Positions 24,240 to 35,649 of a stretch of DNA of 64,000 nucleotides are shown here, in pieces. Positions within the stretch are counted from its first letter, which is position 1; each line of letters begins with the position of its first letter. Under the pieces are notes generated by a model that did not search any database, was not told where the DNA came from, and worked only from the letters and a program-made list of their open reading frames with translations. Made by a program: the position numbers and the translations under genes. Location of the stretch: positions 62,001 through 126,000 of the forward strand of contig CAJQUW010011032.1 of NCBI GenBank assembly GCA_907163375.1, written 5' to 3'. This DNA comes from Prostheceraeus crozeri (lineage: Eukaryota; Platyhelminthes; Polycladida; Euryleptidae).

Positions 24240-25400
24240 GGTTTGAAAGTTACTACGAATGTCGTCACCCGCTGGAAAATTCACCCGGAAATTCGAAAAC
24301 CGGGCCCGGATTTTGTAGCAAAGCCGGGTGAGGCAAAAAAACGATGATTCGCCCGGATTTTTACACGGTTTAGCCTGGAATACTAAAATCGGAATTAACT
24401 GGATGAACCAATCGATTATTATCATAATTTGTTTTCGGAGCTCTTCGCCGGTTTTTAACCGTTTATATTCCGAAAAGAAATATCTGCTGAAAAACGGATG
24501 TTTCATCAGAATTTTAAAGAATTCATCAGAATTACCGGGTTTGATATCCGTTTTCTGTCAGCTTTACACCGGAAAGCTAAACCGGTCAAAAAACTCTTGT
24601 TTCGACCGAAATTCATCTAAAATCGGAAGTATTTAATTCAGGGGGTTTCACCTGTATCCTATCCGCTTTATACCGGACAGCTAAACCGGTATGAGCTGGT
24701 GCTCAAGGAATAAATTGAATTTAAACCAAGAGAAGTCTGCTGCCATTGTCTGCCAAAAAAGAACTGACAGCCTCACTGAGGCATGCAATCTTTCTGTCAA
24801 TGTATGTACAAAATTAAAAATCCTTGGTGTGACTCTGAATGATCGCCTAACATGGCATGACCATATAAGTGAAGTCATGACGAAGTGCAATCGACGTTTC
24901 TTCATACTAAGAAAGGCAAAAAGTTATATTAAATCAAATGAACTCTTGGTCATTTATAACGGCATTATTCGCTCAATCATAGAGTACGCCGCACCACTGT
25001 TTTTTTCTTTTTTTGTAAAGAGCCAAATTCTAGTGATGGATTGATTTTTATTTTCTAATGTTCGATTAATTTCAGCTATTACCTATAGCTATCTTCAGGA
25101 AATGATTTTATGACATGAAAAAGATTTAAAAATTCACATCTGCATACAAGTGGTACAAAAATTACAACACATTGAAAACGGAAATTTTATTCGGGAGTTT
25201 CACCCGTATCTCGTCCGTTTATTACCGGAAAGCTAAACCGGATGAAAGCCAGCTGTTTCGACAGAACATTTATTGATAACAGAAAATATGTAATTCGGGT
25301 GTTTCAACCGTATCTCACCCCCTTCACACGGCTGTAAACAAGCAAACTTTACACACGTAAACCGGTTAAAAACGGTTGTTTGAACCAAATCTAAATCGGT
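24240..25400. repeat. Degenerate ~105-bp tandem repeat rich in accgg, split by a LINE scrap
   Basis: The phrase accgga(a/c)agctaaaccgg recurs near 24571, 24673 and 25230, each preceded by a tttcacc(t/c)gtatc-like run. Spacing of neighbouring units is about 105 bp. The block is interrupted at about 24690-25160 by LINE-derived sequence. Similar accgggtt/gggtgtaacc phrases occur at 29000-29240. The units are too diverged to define exact ends. Confidence 0.5.
24691..25044 (+). pseudogene. LINE RT thumb fragment
   Basis: It reads SWCSRNKLNLNQEKSAAIVC, VCTKLKILGVTLNDRLTWHD and KSYIKSNELLVIYNGIIRSI. This is the region after the F/YADD motif in CR1/Jockey-like reverse transcriptases (W……L.LN..K…, LG…d..L.w..HI). 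Nothing upstream of motif C is present. It is inserted in, or recombined into, the accgg repeat block. Confidence 0.7.
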
Positions 25401-25459
25401 TAAATAACGATGATTTTGAGTAGATTCTATTCCGGAAATTCATTCTCGTGCGCAAGCTT

Positions 25460-26112
25460 GAGTGCGATCCCTACGGCAATCTTGACACAAAAAAACTTCG
25501 TGTACCTGTATCTGATTTTGTTGGATGTTGTGCTTTGCTCTACGTCCTCATGCACAGTTGTCTTTCTCAGAACGTTATTGTTGTTCTTTTCTATAAACGT
25601 GAAAGTGGGATGAAAGCTGCCTACAGTCATGCTTTTAGAGATACAATCAGTGTGCTTGTTAACGATTTTGTAGCGTACATATACCTATATATTCTTATTC
25701 AACAAAGAAAAAAATCGCTATTTTAAAGTAAGTTTTTTTATTTGAGCATATTGACACTTACAGTAAGCGAATCTATTTTGTGCATGCGTTCGTCAGACCG
25801 AGCAGTTCAAGTAAATGCTGAGCCAAAGTTCAAGCTTTAGCATTCCATCGACTAATCAAGTCCGAATGGAATATAGGCTTGATTGGAGAACACTACTTTG
25901 GTATTCCGAATGTTAGATACATAGAAACTAACTGCATCTGAGTGAAGTCTCACGAAACGACAAAATTAATATTCATCAAGAGACGCTCGTAGTTCAAGAA
26001 CGAATTGTTCCTGTGAATCTAGCAACAGTTTCTTTAAAAATCTATTTCACAATTTCAATTTGGTCTGATCGTAATCATGCTGTAATTATGAGCTTTCTGA
26101 TATGCTGAAAGT
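25460..26112. other. Intron sequence, no gene seen
   Basis: Open frames on both strands at 25410-25726 lack any domain signature. Nothing else is supported. Confidence 0.4.
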
Positions 26113-26113
26113 A

Positions 26114-27350
26114 TCAAGGTCTATTCTCACCAGACGCGGCGGGGCGCGTCTCAGGCGTCCAGAATTTTCGTTCAGAACCTTAACAAACCTATGGGGCTGT
26201 TCACACCAGACGCGTGGGACCACGCGTCCAAGAAATTTCAGAAAAAAAGTTCTGTAATGACGCGCGGTTTGCTTACGAGATAGGAAAATCCATCCCGCGC
26301 GCGCCAAATCGCCTCGCGGCTTGCTCTACCCCCCGCACTGAAACCTGACACCACAGGTTACCAGATGTTCGTGCAGAGAAATGACTGACTTTCGACATAG
26401 CTATCCGACAATTCTGACCGTCTGTGAGGACAATTTGACCAAATAGACATCAAAATCCCTTATCAGGAGATTTCACGAAGAAGATGATGGTAGTATCTAT
26501 TTTGCAAACAGTAGCCATTTTTTCTCTTTGAAAATGCTCGCTTGTATCGCTCATGCTCATCGCAGTGCGTGACAACAGTCGATATAGCTTATAATTGTGC
26601 TAACAGTTTGACAAAAGGACTGATTTCACTTGGTTTTCATGAATAGTATTGACAGTGAAATATCTGATCTGATGTTCCCTCAAATCATACGACAACCATA
26701 ACTTATAGATTTTGATGCTCAAGAGAATAATTTCTGCAGATTCGGATTTACTTAACGAAATTAGCAAAATTAGCAGGACGGAATGCCTTTTTGCCGCCAT
26801 ATCATACTGAACTCAGTGCTCTTCTCAGATTGAAACTATTTTCTAGACTGTTGGTCGACCAAAACTCATCATAGAATTACTCGGATATTGCCCTAAAGTA
26901 GACTGTCCCTAGCAACACTTCAATTCATAACGAACTATTCTCGTCTGATGAAACTTACAGATTCAAGAGCCTGATCACATCACACTTTGTTCACGCTCGT
27001 AAATCTAGTGCAAAAGGTCTTTTTATTTCCTCGAGAATGTGTCGTTTAGATATAATTTTCGAGTTACTATGCCTGAAATGTTGCATCTGATTTCATGCAA
27101 ATTCTGAAAACTGAGTACGTAATTTAACTATCTCGGGAAAATGTCATACGATGGTGTCTTGTTTGGGCTCATTCGAATGCATGTAACGCGAGGAATGTTA
27201 ATTATTTAGCAATAAGAAGTGTCCATAATGATATGGTATTTGTAGTTGCCCCCCTCTCCATTCCTCTCTCCCGCCCCTCGCCACGCGGCTCGGTGAGAAC
27301 AAGCGTTTTTCCTGGACGCGCCGCGCCGCGTCCGGTGTGAATGGACCTTA
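26114..27350. mobile_element. Non-autonomous TIR element with CpG-rich ends
   Basis: The left end aaggtctattctcaccagac and the right end (reversed) aaggtccattcacaccggac pair over about 36 bp and continue into gcggcg(g/c)ggcgcgtc. A second gttcacaccagacgcg copy occurs at about 26197. The GC-rich termini (26114-26340, 27250-27350) contrast with an AT-rich core that has no transposase. The right end abuts ttaa; the left does not clearly, so the target duplication and superfamily are unresolved. Confidence 0.65.
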
Positions 27351-27542
27351 AGCCGGCGCCAAAAGATTCTTCAGTCAATGAATGTCAGTTTGAAATTAAT
27401 CAAGAATCGTTTTATTGATAATAAAACGAATATTAGACAATTTAGAAAGTACCTTTGCCAGAATATCAAGTTGGTCATAAAAGAATATACATAAAGTGAA
27501 AATGAAATGTTCTAATTAGATGATAAGATGAACGTCATTATA

Positions 27543-28933
27543 CAGGGTGATCATAAAGTCGCTGTAGGGTTTAATTGCCAAATATAATAGAGTTCAATAC
27601 CTCCTAGAGGGTGTATATAAGAATTAAGTATTAACCAGTATCATAAATTTAATGAATAAAACACAAAATTGTATTATCAACTTATTTATTTTGCCAAATT
27701 CAAATTAAATTCAATTAAATATTTTAACCGATAAAAATACATACATTTCACATAATTACCTCCTGTCCATGGATCATTTCAAGTCTAAATGAAAACTTTC
27801 GGTAAAACTCCACTTTTCTCAAGCTTCAATGTATCTAGATCCTAAATTTTTTCAATCCAAAAGAAAGAAATTTCAAAATAAAGTCGTTGTTCGACGGTCT
27901 TACCACGATTGTCAATGCACGGTTGGAGTCGTTTTCGGAACGACCTGATGGCATTGCGGCACATTTTAGAGGTGATTTCTGAACTTGATGATGAAATGCT
28001 GTTGTAGACTTCTCGGTAGTGAGGCAAGCACTTTATTTTTCAAGAATCCCCAAACAAAAAAGTTCAAAGGGGAAAGATCAGGAGACATAGCGACCCATAG
28101 CATTCGTCCGAAAAAATGATTTTATCGAAGAAGTCTTCATCTTCTTAGGATTTTTGCAGTAAACTCTCACACATGCTGACTCGCAATCTTCTTCGTGTAG
28201 CTCTTGTGTTACTTGCAATTTGTTAGGAAAGAGCCCTAGATCATGTCTCACTACATTGTGAACGTAGCCGTAAGAACAGCTTGTAGCTGAAGCTGCTTGG
28301 CGAATTGATGTTGAGGGTTGTTTTACGAATAAATTCGGAAATTCTTTGCTTTCTCATCATTGAATGATGGTCGACCACCTCTTTCTGCATCTTTAACGCC
28401 TCCAGTATCACAAAATCTCTTGAAAAGGTTTCTAATGGAATTCTCATAAGGAACATTATTCTATTTCCGATTTCTTAATTCTCTTCATATACGGTTTACG
28501 GATTCAAATTTTGCCATAAAAAAACAACATGCGCTGAAAATCCATTTTGGAACTGATTTTAGTCACCTTAAAAAGTCTGTCGAATTAAAGATTATTTAGG
28601 GGGAACAGGAGAATCCTGATTGGTCGCAGTGTCATGCACCAGAATTCAACAAGAACAACAAACAAGACGTAGCTGCGTTACTTGTGTGCACAATGTGAGC
28701 GCATGAAATTCATGCATTTCGTGCTTGATAACGATGATCATATAATAGGTTTCTAATGCCTTTTTCATCCTGAAAACTCGCAAACCTCAAATTGAATTCA
28801 GCCGGCCTTTTCATATCATAAAACAAAACTTTAAGTCATGCTCTTTTCATTTTCATAAGTAGTTATCGTTTAAACTCATTCACTTTTCATGTATAGTGAA
28901 TTGTAATCCCACAGTGACTTTATGATCACACTG
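27543..28933 (-). mobile_element. Internally deleted mariner-like element
   Basis: The TIRs are cagggtgatcataaagtcgc (left) and, reversed, cagtgtgatcataaagtcac (right), flanked by TA (27541-27542 and 28934-28935). Minus-strand transposase remnants: SIRNLFKRFCDTGGVKDAER and GGRPSFNDEKAKNF (HTH region, about 28440-28320), VHNVVRHDLGLFPNKLQVTQ and ELHEEDCES (about 28250-28160), FFDKIIFSDEC (first catalytic Asp, about 28125), then directly SPLNFFLFG-like and YREVYNSISSSSSEITSKMC, RSFRKRLQPCIDNRG. The stretch between the first and third catalytic Asp is deleted, and there are frame changes. Confidence 0.75.
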
Positions 28934-29723
28934 TATATACCAATTTCAGCAGGTTAGTCCTGATTCTCCACTGGCTGTCCCTGAAGATGTGTGAGAATGA
29001 AAAATCGGGACTAAACGGGTTAATTAAAAAGGCATTCATAAATCGGCTCAAACCTGATAAACATTGGGTGTAACCTGGTAAATATAATGACTTTTCTACA
29101 ACTGGAAATTTTGGGAAAGGAGTAAGGACATCACATTTTACACTTGTTTTAATCGAGTGTAACCGGGTTAATAATCCGGATTCTCAAACCGGGTCGTATA
29201 AACGGAAATAGTTTACGTTTCCAGACATAACCGGCTGAAATTGTTTGTTTCTGTTCTAATTTTGTAATTGCGATTCACAAATTACGGTTAATACGCATCA
29301 CAGAGATGGATTCTCTTGCGTCTCTCTGGGTTAGTCTAGAGGTGACATGATTCTATCTCAGCCATTGTGTGCGATGGTGGCAGGTGATAGAGTTTGATAT
29401 GGATTACTTGATTGGTCAACCATACACAATATATGAAGAAAGTAGTATTAGGGAACATGTATACAAGAGACACGATTGTCACATTGAAGCATGAACATCT
29501 GTCAAGTGAAAAGTACATCTTTAACTCAATTGTCCTCTGTAATAAAATCGTCAAAAGGAAATTTTATTCACACGGTTTGTCTTCTCACGATCTAGATTTA
29601 CTAATCGTGTGCGTTTAATGTGGTGTCAAAGTTCTAGTTTGCCAATCCAGAATGGAATTTGCAATGAAGAATTTCATCCCTAGACCACAAAACAGACAAT
29701 GTACAGTAATTTATCTCTGATCC

Positions 29724-29802
29724 GCATGTATCGCCATGTACTGCACTTTATAATTTGCAGCCAAAATAGTAGGCATATATGCCTACACATGGCGATACAT
29801 GC
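29724..29802. repeat. Hairpin with 16-bp perfect arms and an inner palindrome
   Basis: gcatgtatcgccatgt at 29724-29739 pairs exactly with acatggcgatacatgc at 29787-29802. Inside the loop, gtaggcatatatgcctac (29769-29786) is a perfect 18-bp palindrome. It could be a tiny MITE remnant or an extruding hairpin; no coding role is visible. Confidence 0.6.
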
Positions 29803-30651
29803 GATACATACCTTCCCCCCCTCCCACCTGCGTCACTGTTTTCGTAACGAGTGCAACTGCAAGATCCTTTCATGACATCGCTGAAAGCCGCAAGCACTCC
29901 TCCAAGGACTCGAAGTGTACTGAACTCGGGTGATGATGCCTAGCAATTGCAGTCTGTTTTTGAAGAATAGGGGAAGGAGTCAAAAGATGCTTTTTCATGA
30001 ACTGATGCAAAAAATGTGCAATAAACAAAAATTATCTATGACATTAAGAATACACATTATTTGCCGTTATTTTTATGTAATCCCGAAACCGGAATAGAAG
30101 GCCTCATTGGACTACCACCAAAAAGCCGGGATCCCAGGATTCGGGATTGCAGACCCTTCTGTTAACTGATGAATAGTCGGTCTGTCAACTTGTTCGCATA
30201 AATGCATTATTACTAGACATCAATCTTTCTCATCGTTGTGCTTTCCTTTGAATCGCCAACAGCTGCGGCTTTTCTTAGACTACTCACTTTGATTGACAGT
30301 CAAATGCGTGTGAACTAAGAAATTGCATAGAAAAATCAATAGCACCTCAGCATAATGATGTTAAACGGAAAATGTGGCAGATCACAGAATTCCTATCTTT
30401 TTTATCTCCAAGTTCAAGGTTTGAGAAAGTCAAAAGAAACGCGTAAAACCTTTTCTACCACTCTTAATCGTCAAGAAAAAATGTCTTGTCGACTGATGAT
30501 TAATAAAACATTTCACGAACTGTTTTGGTAACTACTGTCATGAATATCACGTGTAAAGGAGAAAGCATGCATGAGAAATAATGCAAATCGCACTTCAACT
30601 CGAACGGTTTGCCAACAATTTTTTTAGCATCATTCAACTATTGTACCTTTT

Positions 30652-30860
30652 GACCTGGCCTAGTGAAAAAGGTACAAGCTCGTTTCCGCTGCGGACTTAA
30701 TTGGGTTCGATTCCTTGGTAAGGCGATTGCGGTCGGGAAGATATGCTGTTGGCGTCAATTTGAACTTAGTCTGTGTCATCTATGTTGTTCAAGACTTCAA
30801 AGATAATAGTTATCCTTTTAATAAACAGAATACTGGTATTGTAAATGGCAACAATTTCTG
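30652..30860 (+). repeat. tRNA-derived SINE, copy 2
   Basis: It shares its head with the copy at 5670: ctggcctagtgaaaaaggta, cgtttccgctgcggact and a perfect B box ggttcgattcc at 30704-30714, then ggcg(a)…gcggtcggg. The tails of the two copies hardly match, so the head alone defines the family here. The 3' limit is approximate. Confidence 0.6.
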
Positions 30861-31211
30861 ATAATGTTGACTACAATAATCACCTAATATATATTTTGCC
30901 GATAGCTCAACATCATTGCAATGTATGCTGTCAGAAATTAAGAAATAGATAATTTAATTATTATTAAGTCATGTCATATTCGCCGAACTCATCATGCCCT
31001 CACAGACACAGGAGTTTGAGGCGGCAGTTCCGTGCATCCGCATGTGAGAAGACCCGGGAACTGGCGGGAATAATGCATGGGGAAAATATGTTTCGATCTG
31101 CATGTGCATTAATTTAGGAGATAAATTCGTCAAGTGTGCCATTTAAAACAATAATGGCTATAGATTTTATGAAATGTGGAATCATCCGTTAAATCATCGC
31201 TTACATTTCAG

Positions 31212-31395
31212 ATTAGTGCTCGTCGGGTATCGTCGACCACTGACTCCTAGTGACCTTTGGTCACTGAATGACTGTGACAGGTCATCCGTCCTTGTATCTA
31301 AGTTGACAAGCAATCTTTCCTGTTTTCTACGTCGTCGTTCTAAGTTTGATGCCAATTGTGGTTGCGTCCGAGATGGACCCATCTATCAGTTGAAG
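31212..31395 (+). CDS. ABCC (MRP-like) transporter exon, L0 linker GYRRPL…DLWSLN
   Basis: A 184-nt exon between acceptor cgcttacatttcag and donor aag|GTAGGT. The first base completes the lysine codon begun in the exon at 7415, then LVLVGYRRPLTPSDLWSLND, CDRSSVLVSKLTSNLSCF and, to the end, a basic, less conserved tail DGPIYQLK. GYR-PL---DLWSLN—D is the most conserved L0 segment of MRP1-type ABCC proteins (MRP1: [20 protein letters not shown]). It ends in phase 0. The next exon (start of transmembrane domain 1) was not found in the window, so the gene either continues past 64000 or I missed it. Confidence 0.88.
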
Positions 31396-31537
31396 GTAGG
31401 TTATATACGTATTTTGACCATTTGTATTTCATGTATAAATTTTGAGCGTTACGGGACTCTTTTTGTTCCAGTTTTAATCGAACTATATAGTGAAATAGTG
31501 GTTTCAATCACTTCTGAGCAATTCCATGATTTGCATA

Positions 31538-31912
31538 AGCTATAGTTAGAAATCATGCAGCACAATTGAGACGTACATCAATCCTAAAGAAATAAAAGGC
31601 ACTAAATCAGTTTGCAGCTAAAAAATGCACCATCATGATTCAGTTGTCTGTTAAGATAACCTGGGTTCCATCATATTTAGATAAAAGCTATTAGAGGCTT
31701 GGGCTAGGATTTTGAAACGTTCAGACCTGCAACTACACCGGCAATTTAATCTATGGTCAGAGATAGCTTATATTTGTAACTGTGCTCCTTAATCCTAGCA
31801 TTCATGTGTCGTAAGGTTCTGCCAATGTGGTTAGCGCGAGGATCAATCTCACAAACAAAACGGTAAGCACCTCCCTTTAGTAAAGATCTTTTCAAAAAGT
31901 TACTTCAGTGTG
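31538..31912 (-). repeat. Left arm of the inverted repeat of PLE family 3
   Basis: About 375 bp, reverse complement of 32711-33093 with scattered differences and small indels. It holds the GIY-YIG core and the 3' untranslated end of the PLE. Confidence 0.8.
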
Positions 31913-32710
31913 TGACGAGGATCAATCTCACAATCAAAACGGTAAACTGCACATGACCTGAGAACTTTTGGAATACGATCTATATTTGAAAAGTTTTTCC
32001 TAATTTTCTTGCAGGTAAACACCCATCTAATTTGAAAATCTTTGTCAATTTTTCTGAAGATATTTTGCAATCTTCTCTTAAAGTAGATCGACTGCATGCC
32101 AAGAAACGGTCTTTTTATAGTATAAGAGTAATTAGTGTCTTCAGTCTGCACTGGAGTTACTTTTTTATCCAAATATCTCTTAATAGCATTTTGAATAAAT
32201 TGCTACGGATATCCGTTGCTCCTAAAAATGTTAGAGAGTTTCTCCATTTCCTCGTGGACGGCGTTTCTCCCAGGACGGGCAAACAATTTATGCTATATTT
32301 ATCAGTTTGCTTAGTAAGCCTCTTTTCCACTGTAAGGGGCATTCATCATTGAAACTCAAAATTAAACCCGCATATGTGGGCCTCCTAGAAACCGTGGTAA
32401 CCACGTTACAGTCTGTGACATCTAAATTGATGTCAAGAAAAGGTAAGGATTTCCCATCGGTTTTCGTGGCAAAATTCCATGTTGTTATGCCATGAGTTCA
32501 AATACCTAAATAAGGACTTATGGTCATCTTAAAGAATGCCATCAACATACCTTACGTAGAACTTCAGATTCATCCGATTGATGTTGAGAAATTTAGTTTC
32601 AAATTCACCCATGAATAGGCTACTAAGCGTGGGTGCCAAGGGCTACCAATGCTAAGGCCATCACATTGGCGATAGAGAGTGCCATCGAAAGAGAGGCTGC
32701 CTCCTGTCAG

Positions 32711-33093
32711 ACACTGAAGTAACTTTTTGAAAAGATCTTTACTAAAGGGAGGTGCTTACCGTTTTGTTTGTGAGATTGATCCTCGCGCTAACCACATTGG
32801 CAGAACCTTACGACACATGAATGCTAGGATTAAGGAGCACAGTTACAAATATAAGCTATCTCTGACCATAGATTAAATTGCCGGTGTAGTTGCAGGTCCG
32901 AACGTTTCAAAATCCTAGCCCAAGCCTCTAATAGCTTTTATCTAAATATGATGGAAGCTTTGTACATAAAAAATTGACCCAGGTTGTCTTAACAGACAAC
33001 TGAATCATGATGGTGCATTTTTTAGCTGCAAACTGATTTAGTGCCTTTTATATTTAGTGTCTCAATTGTGCTGCATGATTTCTAACTATAGCT
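32711..33093 (+). repeat. Right arm of the inverted repeat of PLE family 3
   Basis: About 383 bp, starting acactgaagtaactttttg and ending tttctaactatagct. It pairs with 31538-31912 and carries the same GIY-YIG core in the opposite direction. Confidence 0.8.
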
Positions 33094-35331
33094 CATGTAA
33101 ATTCCAATTTTATGTTTTTGTGACCTTGATCCCATGATCATAAACGATACATCACACCCATTTGTTACATTTCAGCAGCATTTTTGTGTTAGACGGTTGG
33201 CATCAATATAGCGGACATAATGGCCAACACATATCCTGAGATTAATATATGTATGTTTTATTTGTTTTGCCTGTCTGCATTTGTGATGCAATAATTAATT
33301 AAGGTTATACGTAATCACGTTGCGCGAATTGGCATGAAAATCGAACAGTGGTTACTTATCTGACCAAGATTTGGTCGAGACTATTATACCGTAAAATCAA
33401 AGTTAAAGATCATATCATCATCCTAGAAGATTTTGGGATTGAATTCGTGCATTGCTCTAGTAGTAATCTTAACAAGGGAATCGTAATAACATTGCAGTTG
33501 AAACGGAATAGCGTAAAAACACGTTGGCTGAGAAATCAGGATTTATATTTGACTGAGGTGAAAGTTATTTGAGCTTCAGATGTACCAGCTAACCTCAATA
33601 CAATACCTGAAAGTCCTCCTATGCTTGCTTGGGTATTTCAGCTGCATGGTGAGATGTTTCTGAGGTACGATGCTAAGTGCATCGCGTTCATGCCGCACAA
33701 TGGGCGCCGGATTATGATTGTTTATATTTTATGTGCAATACATGACAGGAACTCAAGAATCCTCGTGTCTGACAGTTGCCGATTTAATTTTTATAATTTC
33801 GTCTTTGTTCATAATTGCAGAATTATTTCATTTACGATGGGTCAGGATGAATTATCCTTATTCGTGTAAATATGACAAGAATGAAGTTTCCCAAAATCGT
33901 GTACTTCATTCAGGGTGGCCAGGTGTACGCGAAATTTGTTATGCACGCTTATTGTACGCGAAAAAAATTGTTCGCGCAATTCGTTATATACGCGTTTTTG
34001 AGAAATGTGTACATCTGCTACGTTTTTACTTACCGTATATATTTTACTTTTAATCTATAACTATCATTTTGTCACAATTGCACTAGTTATTTATTCGTTT
34101 CAGTTCCTAAAATCGTGCTTTATATGTCGCTGTTTAGGGTAACAATATTGTTTCTGTTAATTCGCTTTGAAAGTCGAAATGCATATTGGAAATCAACCCA
34201 GAAATGAACAAATTGAAGTGCAACCTGTTTCAGTTTTGGATTATGTGGTGGATGTGTTTACGACTACTTCACAGTGAAAGAACACTTGTTTTGTTGGACT
34301 AGGCTAATAGCTTAGGGATGATAATCTTCCACGGATCCACGGATTTCCACATGGGCCCCTTGAGGTCGAGAGGTCACAGCATAATTTCATTAATTTCCTA
34401 TTACATTTCCCAGTAAAATGGGTTTTCCGCGTGCCCCCCGCCCAATGTTCTGTACTCATCCCTGGGCTACTCGACATCGCTTTGTTGTTTCGTTGATCGT
34501 TATCACAATGTTGATAAGTACGAATTAATTACTACAAAATGCCGTTTTTGATACACTTGAAAATATACTGGGTAGTAGCAGTGGCGTCGCGAGGAAATAT
34601 TTTTGTGAGTGCCATGTGGTGCACAACTATTGGCGTATTTACGAGGGAATTAGGCTGTCTCCCTAACCCCTTCATAAGCTCTTTTAGTAGAATAATTGGA
34701 TTTTTGATCGAATTTGTCTTTTTTATGAGAACACCCATAACATGAATTCAGCAAGAATGAGTTCAATAAGGATCGAGATCAGGTCGGATGATAACCATAT
34801 TTCAAGTTTAATTCGCCTTAATTAATTATGATTTGTGCTATTCTTTCTCAGAAAGCCGTATCAGTTTCCTCAACCTGTGATAACTCAACCAGCTTCTGAA
34901 GGCAGTTCTAGGACAAAACCAATCACGATCAATCAGTCTGATCACTACTGATCAATACTTTGCTGCTTGCCCCAGAGATTCATATCGTTATACTTGCATA
35001 TTGTTTTTCTAATTATAATTTGAATGTAACCTTTTTGGCCCTTGTAGTAACATCTTATATTTTTAACACATGAATGGCCCTCAGAAGCTCACTGTGGCCC
35101 TGACAGTATCTCAATTGGCCCTGATTTTCTTGATTTTTTGTCCCTCAGAGACACTTAAATTGGCCCTCAAATACCCACAAGGTATTTATATAAATGCATG
35201 TCTTGTGATAGGTTAACAGTAGGCTCTAAAACTGGGTTGGCAATCTAAATCAGGACACGGGCCATCTTTGATAGATTTGCAACGCAATAATTACTGATTA
35301 TCTTAATAAACCTTTCTTTTAATTATTCTAG
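33094..35331. other. Unassigned sequence, no gene seen
   Basis: It contains gtggcgtcgcgagg (34579), a phrase often seen at transposon ends, and repeated ttggccctga/ggccctca phrases at 35080-35180. The open frame at 34860 after a ttctttctcag acceptor has no donor. The acceptor for the next exon (cctttcttttaattattctag) ends the stretch. Confidence 0.45.
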
Positions 35332-35505
35332 AATGGCATCTCGTCGAACAATTCGGGAAATTGCGTGTTTAATCCTGAGTGGCTCAATACATTTCCATGG
35401 TTGTCGGAAGTGCTTAAGGATAACTCCAGAGCGGGATGTAGCATTTGTAGTGCTATATTTTCGATCGCATCCGGTGGGCGCAGACGCTTAACTGAACATG
35501 CAGCT
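35332..35505 (+). CDS. Zinc-finger-like exon (hAT-type finger), host or domesticated gene
   Basis: A 58-codon exon, phase 0/0, between acceptor ttaattattctag and donor gct|GTAAGT. It reads NGISSNNSGNCVFNPEWLNT, then FPWLSEVLKDNSRAGCSICS and AIFSIASGGRRRLTEHAA. F-x2-EW-x3-FPWL…C-x2-C…GG…L-x2-H is the layout of the zinc finger found in many animal proteins related to hAT transposases; the last His would be in the next exon. It does not look like ABCC. The intron after it starts with (TA)n and then the PLE array. The exon could instead be a transposon scrap with fortuitous splice sites. Confidence 0.55.
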
Positions 35506-35513
35506 GTAAGTTT

Positions 35514-35515
<2 letters not shown>

Positions 35516-35566
<51 letters not shown>
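35516..35566. repeat. (TA)n microsatellite at the 3' end of the PLE array
   Basis: About 50 bp of uninterrupted TA, starting 10 bp after the splice donor of the preceding exon. The array begins at 35568. (TA)n may have been the target of the original PLE insertion or may have grown from its 3' tail. Confidence 0.9.
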
Positions 35567-35569
<3 letters not shown>

Positions 35570-35607
35570 TTAACAAAAAGATGTCTTCAGGAATAAGATG
35601 TAATTAA

Positions 35608-35649
35608 CCACAAATTTTCAGGCTGTTGCTTCAGCTCGTCGTCAGGTGG
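35608..35649 (-). ncRNA. Candidate hammerhead ribozyme, 3' of unit 1
   Basis: Same core as described at 38117. It lies only about 40 bp from the (TA)n edge, so the array's 3' end extends just beyond the predicted cleavage site. Confidence 0.55.

Larger units (their letters stand above)
28936..31211. other. Intron sequence with small repeats
   Basis: It holds accgggtt-type repeat scraps (29000-29240), a perfect hairpin (29724-29802), a hAT-like terminus (about 30085-30160, reversed start agggtctgcaatcccgaatc) with no partner seen, and a SINE (30652). No gene is seen until the exon at 31212. Confidence 0.5.
31538..33093 (-). mobile_element. Penelope-like element family 3 with inverted terminal copies, broken
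   Basis: The body on the minus strand holds RT motif B (GLSIGSPLAPTLSSLFMGEF, about 32660) and a motif C region (RYVDGIL, about 32550), then the linker GMQSIYFKRRLQNIFRKIDK and RIPKVLRSCAVYRFDCEIDP (31900-32110). On each side lies a copy of the GIY-YIG/3' end in opposite orientation: 31538-31912 (-) and 32711-33093 (+). The + copy reads RFVCEIDPRANHIGRTLRHM followed by NARIKEH, the GIY-YIG signature. Penelope-type elements are known to carry such inverted terminal duplications. Several breaks; a fossil. Confidence 0.75.

Noticed and set aside
33348-34053. Several + strand open frames of 62-111 codons
   Set aside because: No recognisable motif, biased AT-rich composition, mutually overlapping.
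34850-34970. Possible exon after acceptor ttctttctcag
   Set aside because: Stops after 15 codons in the phase needed by the ABCC exon, and no GT donor follows in the other frame.
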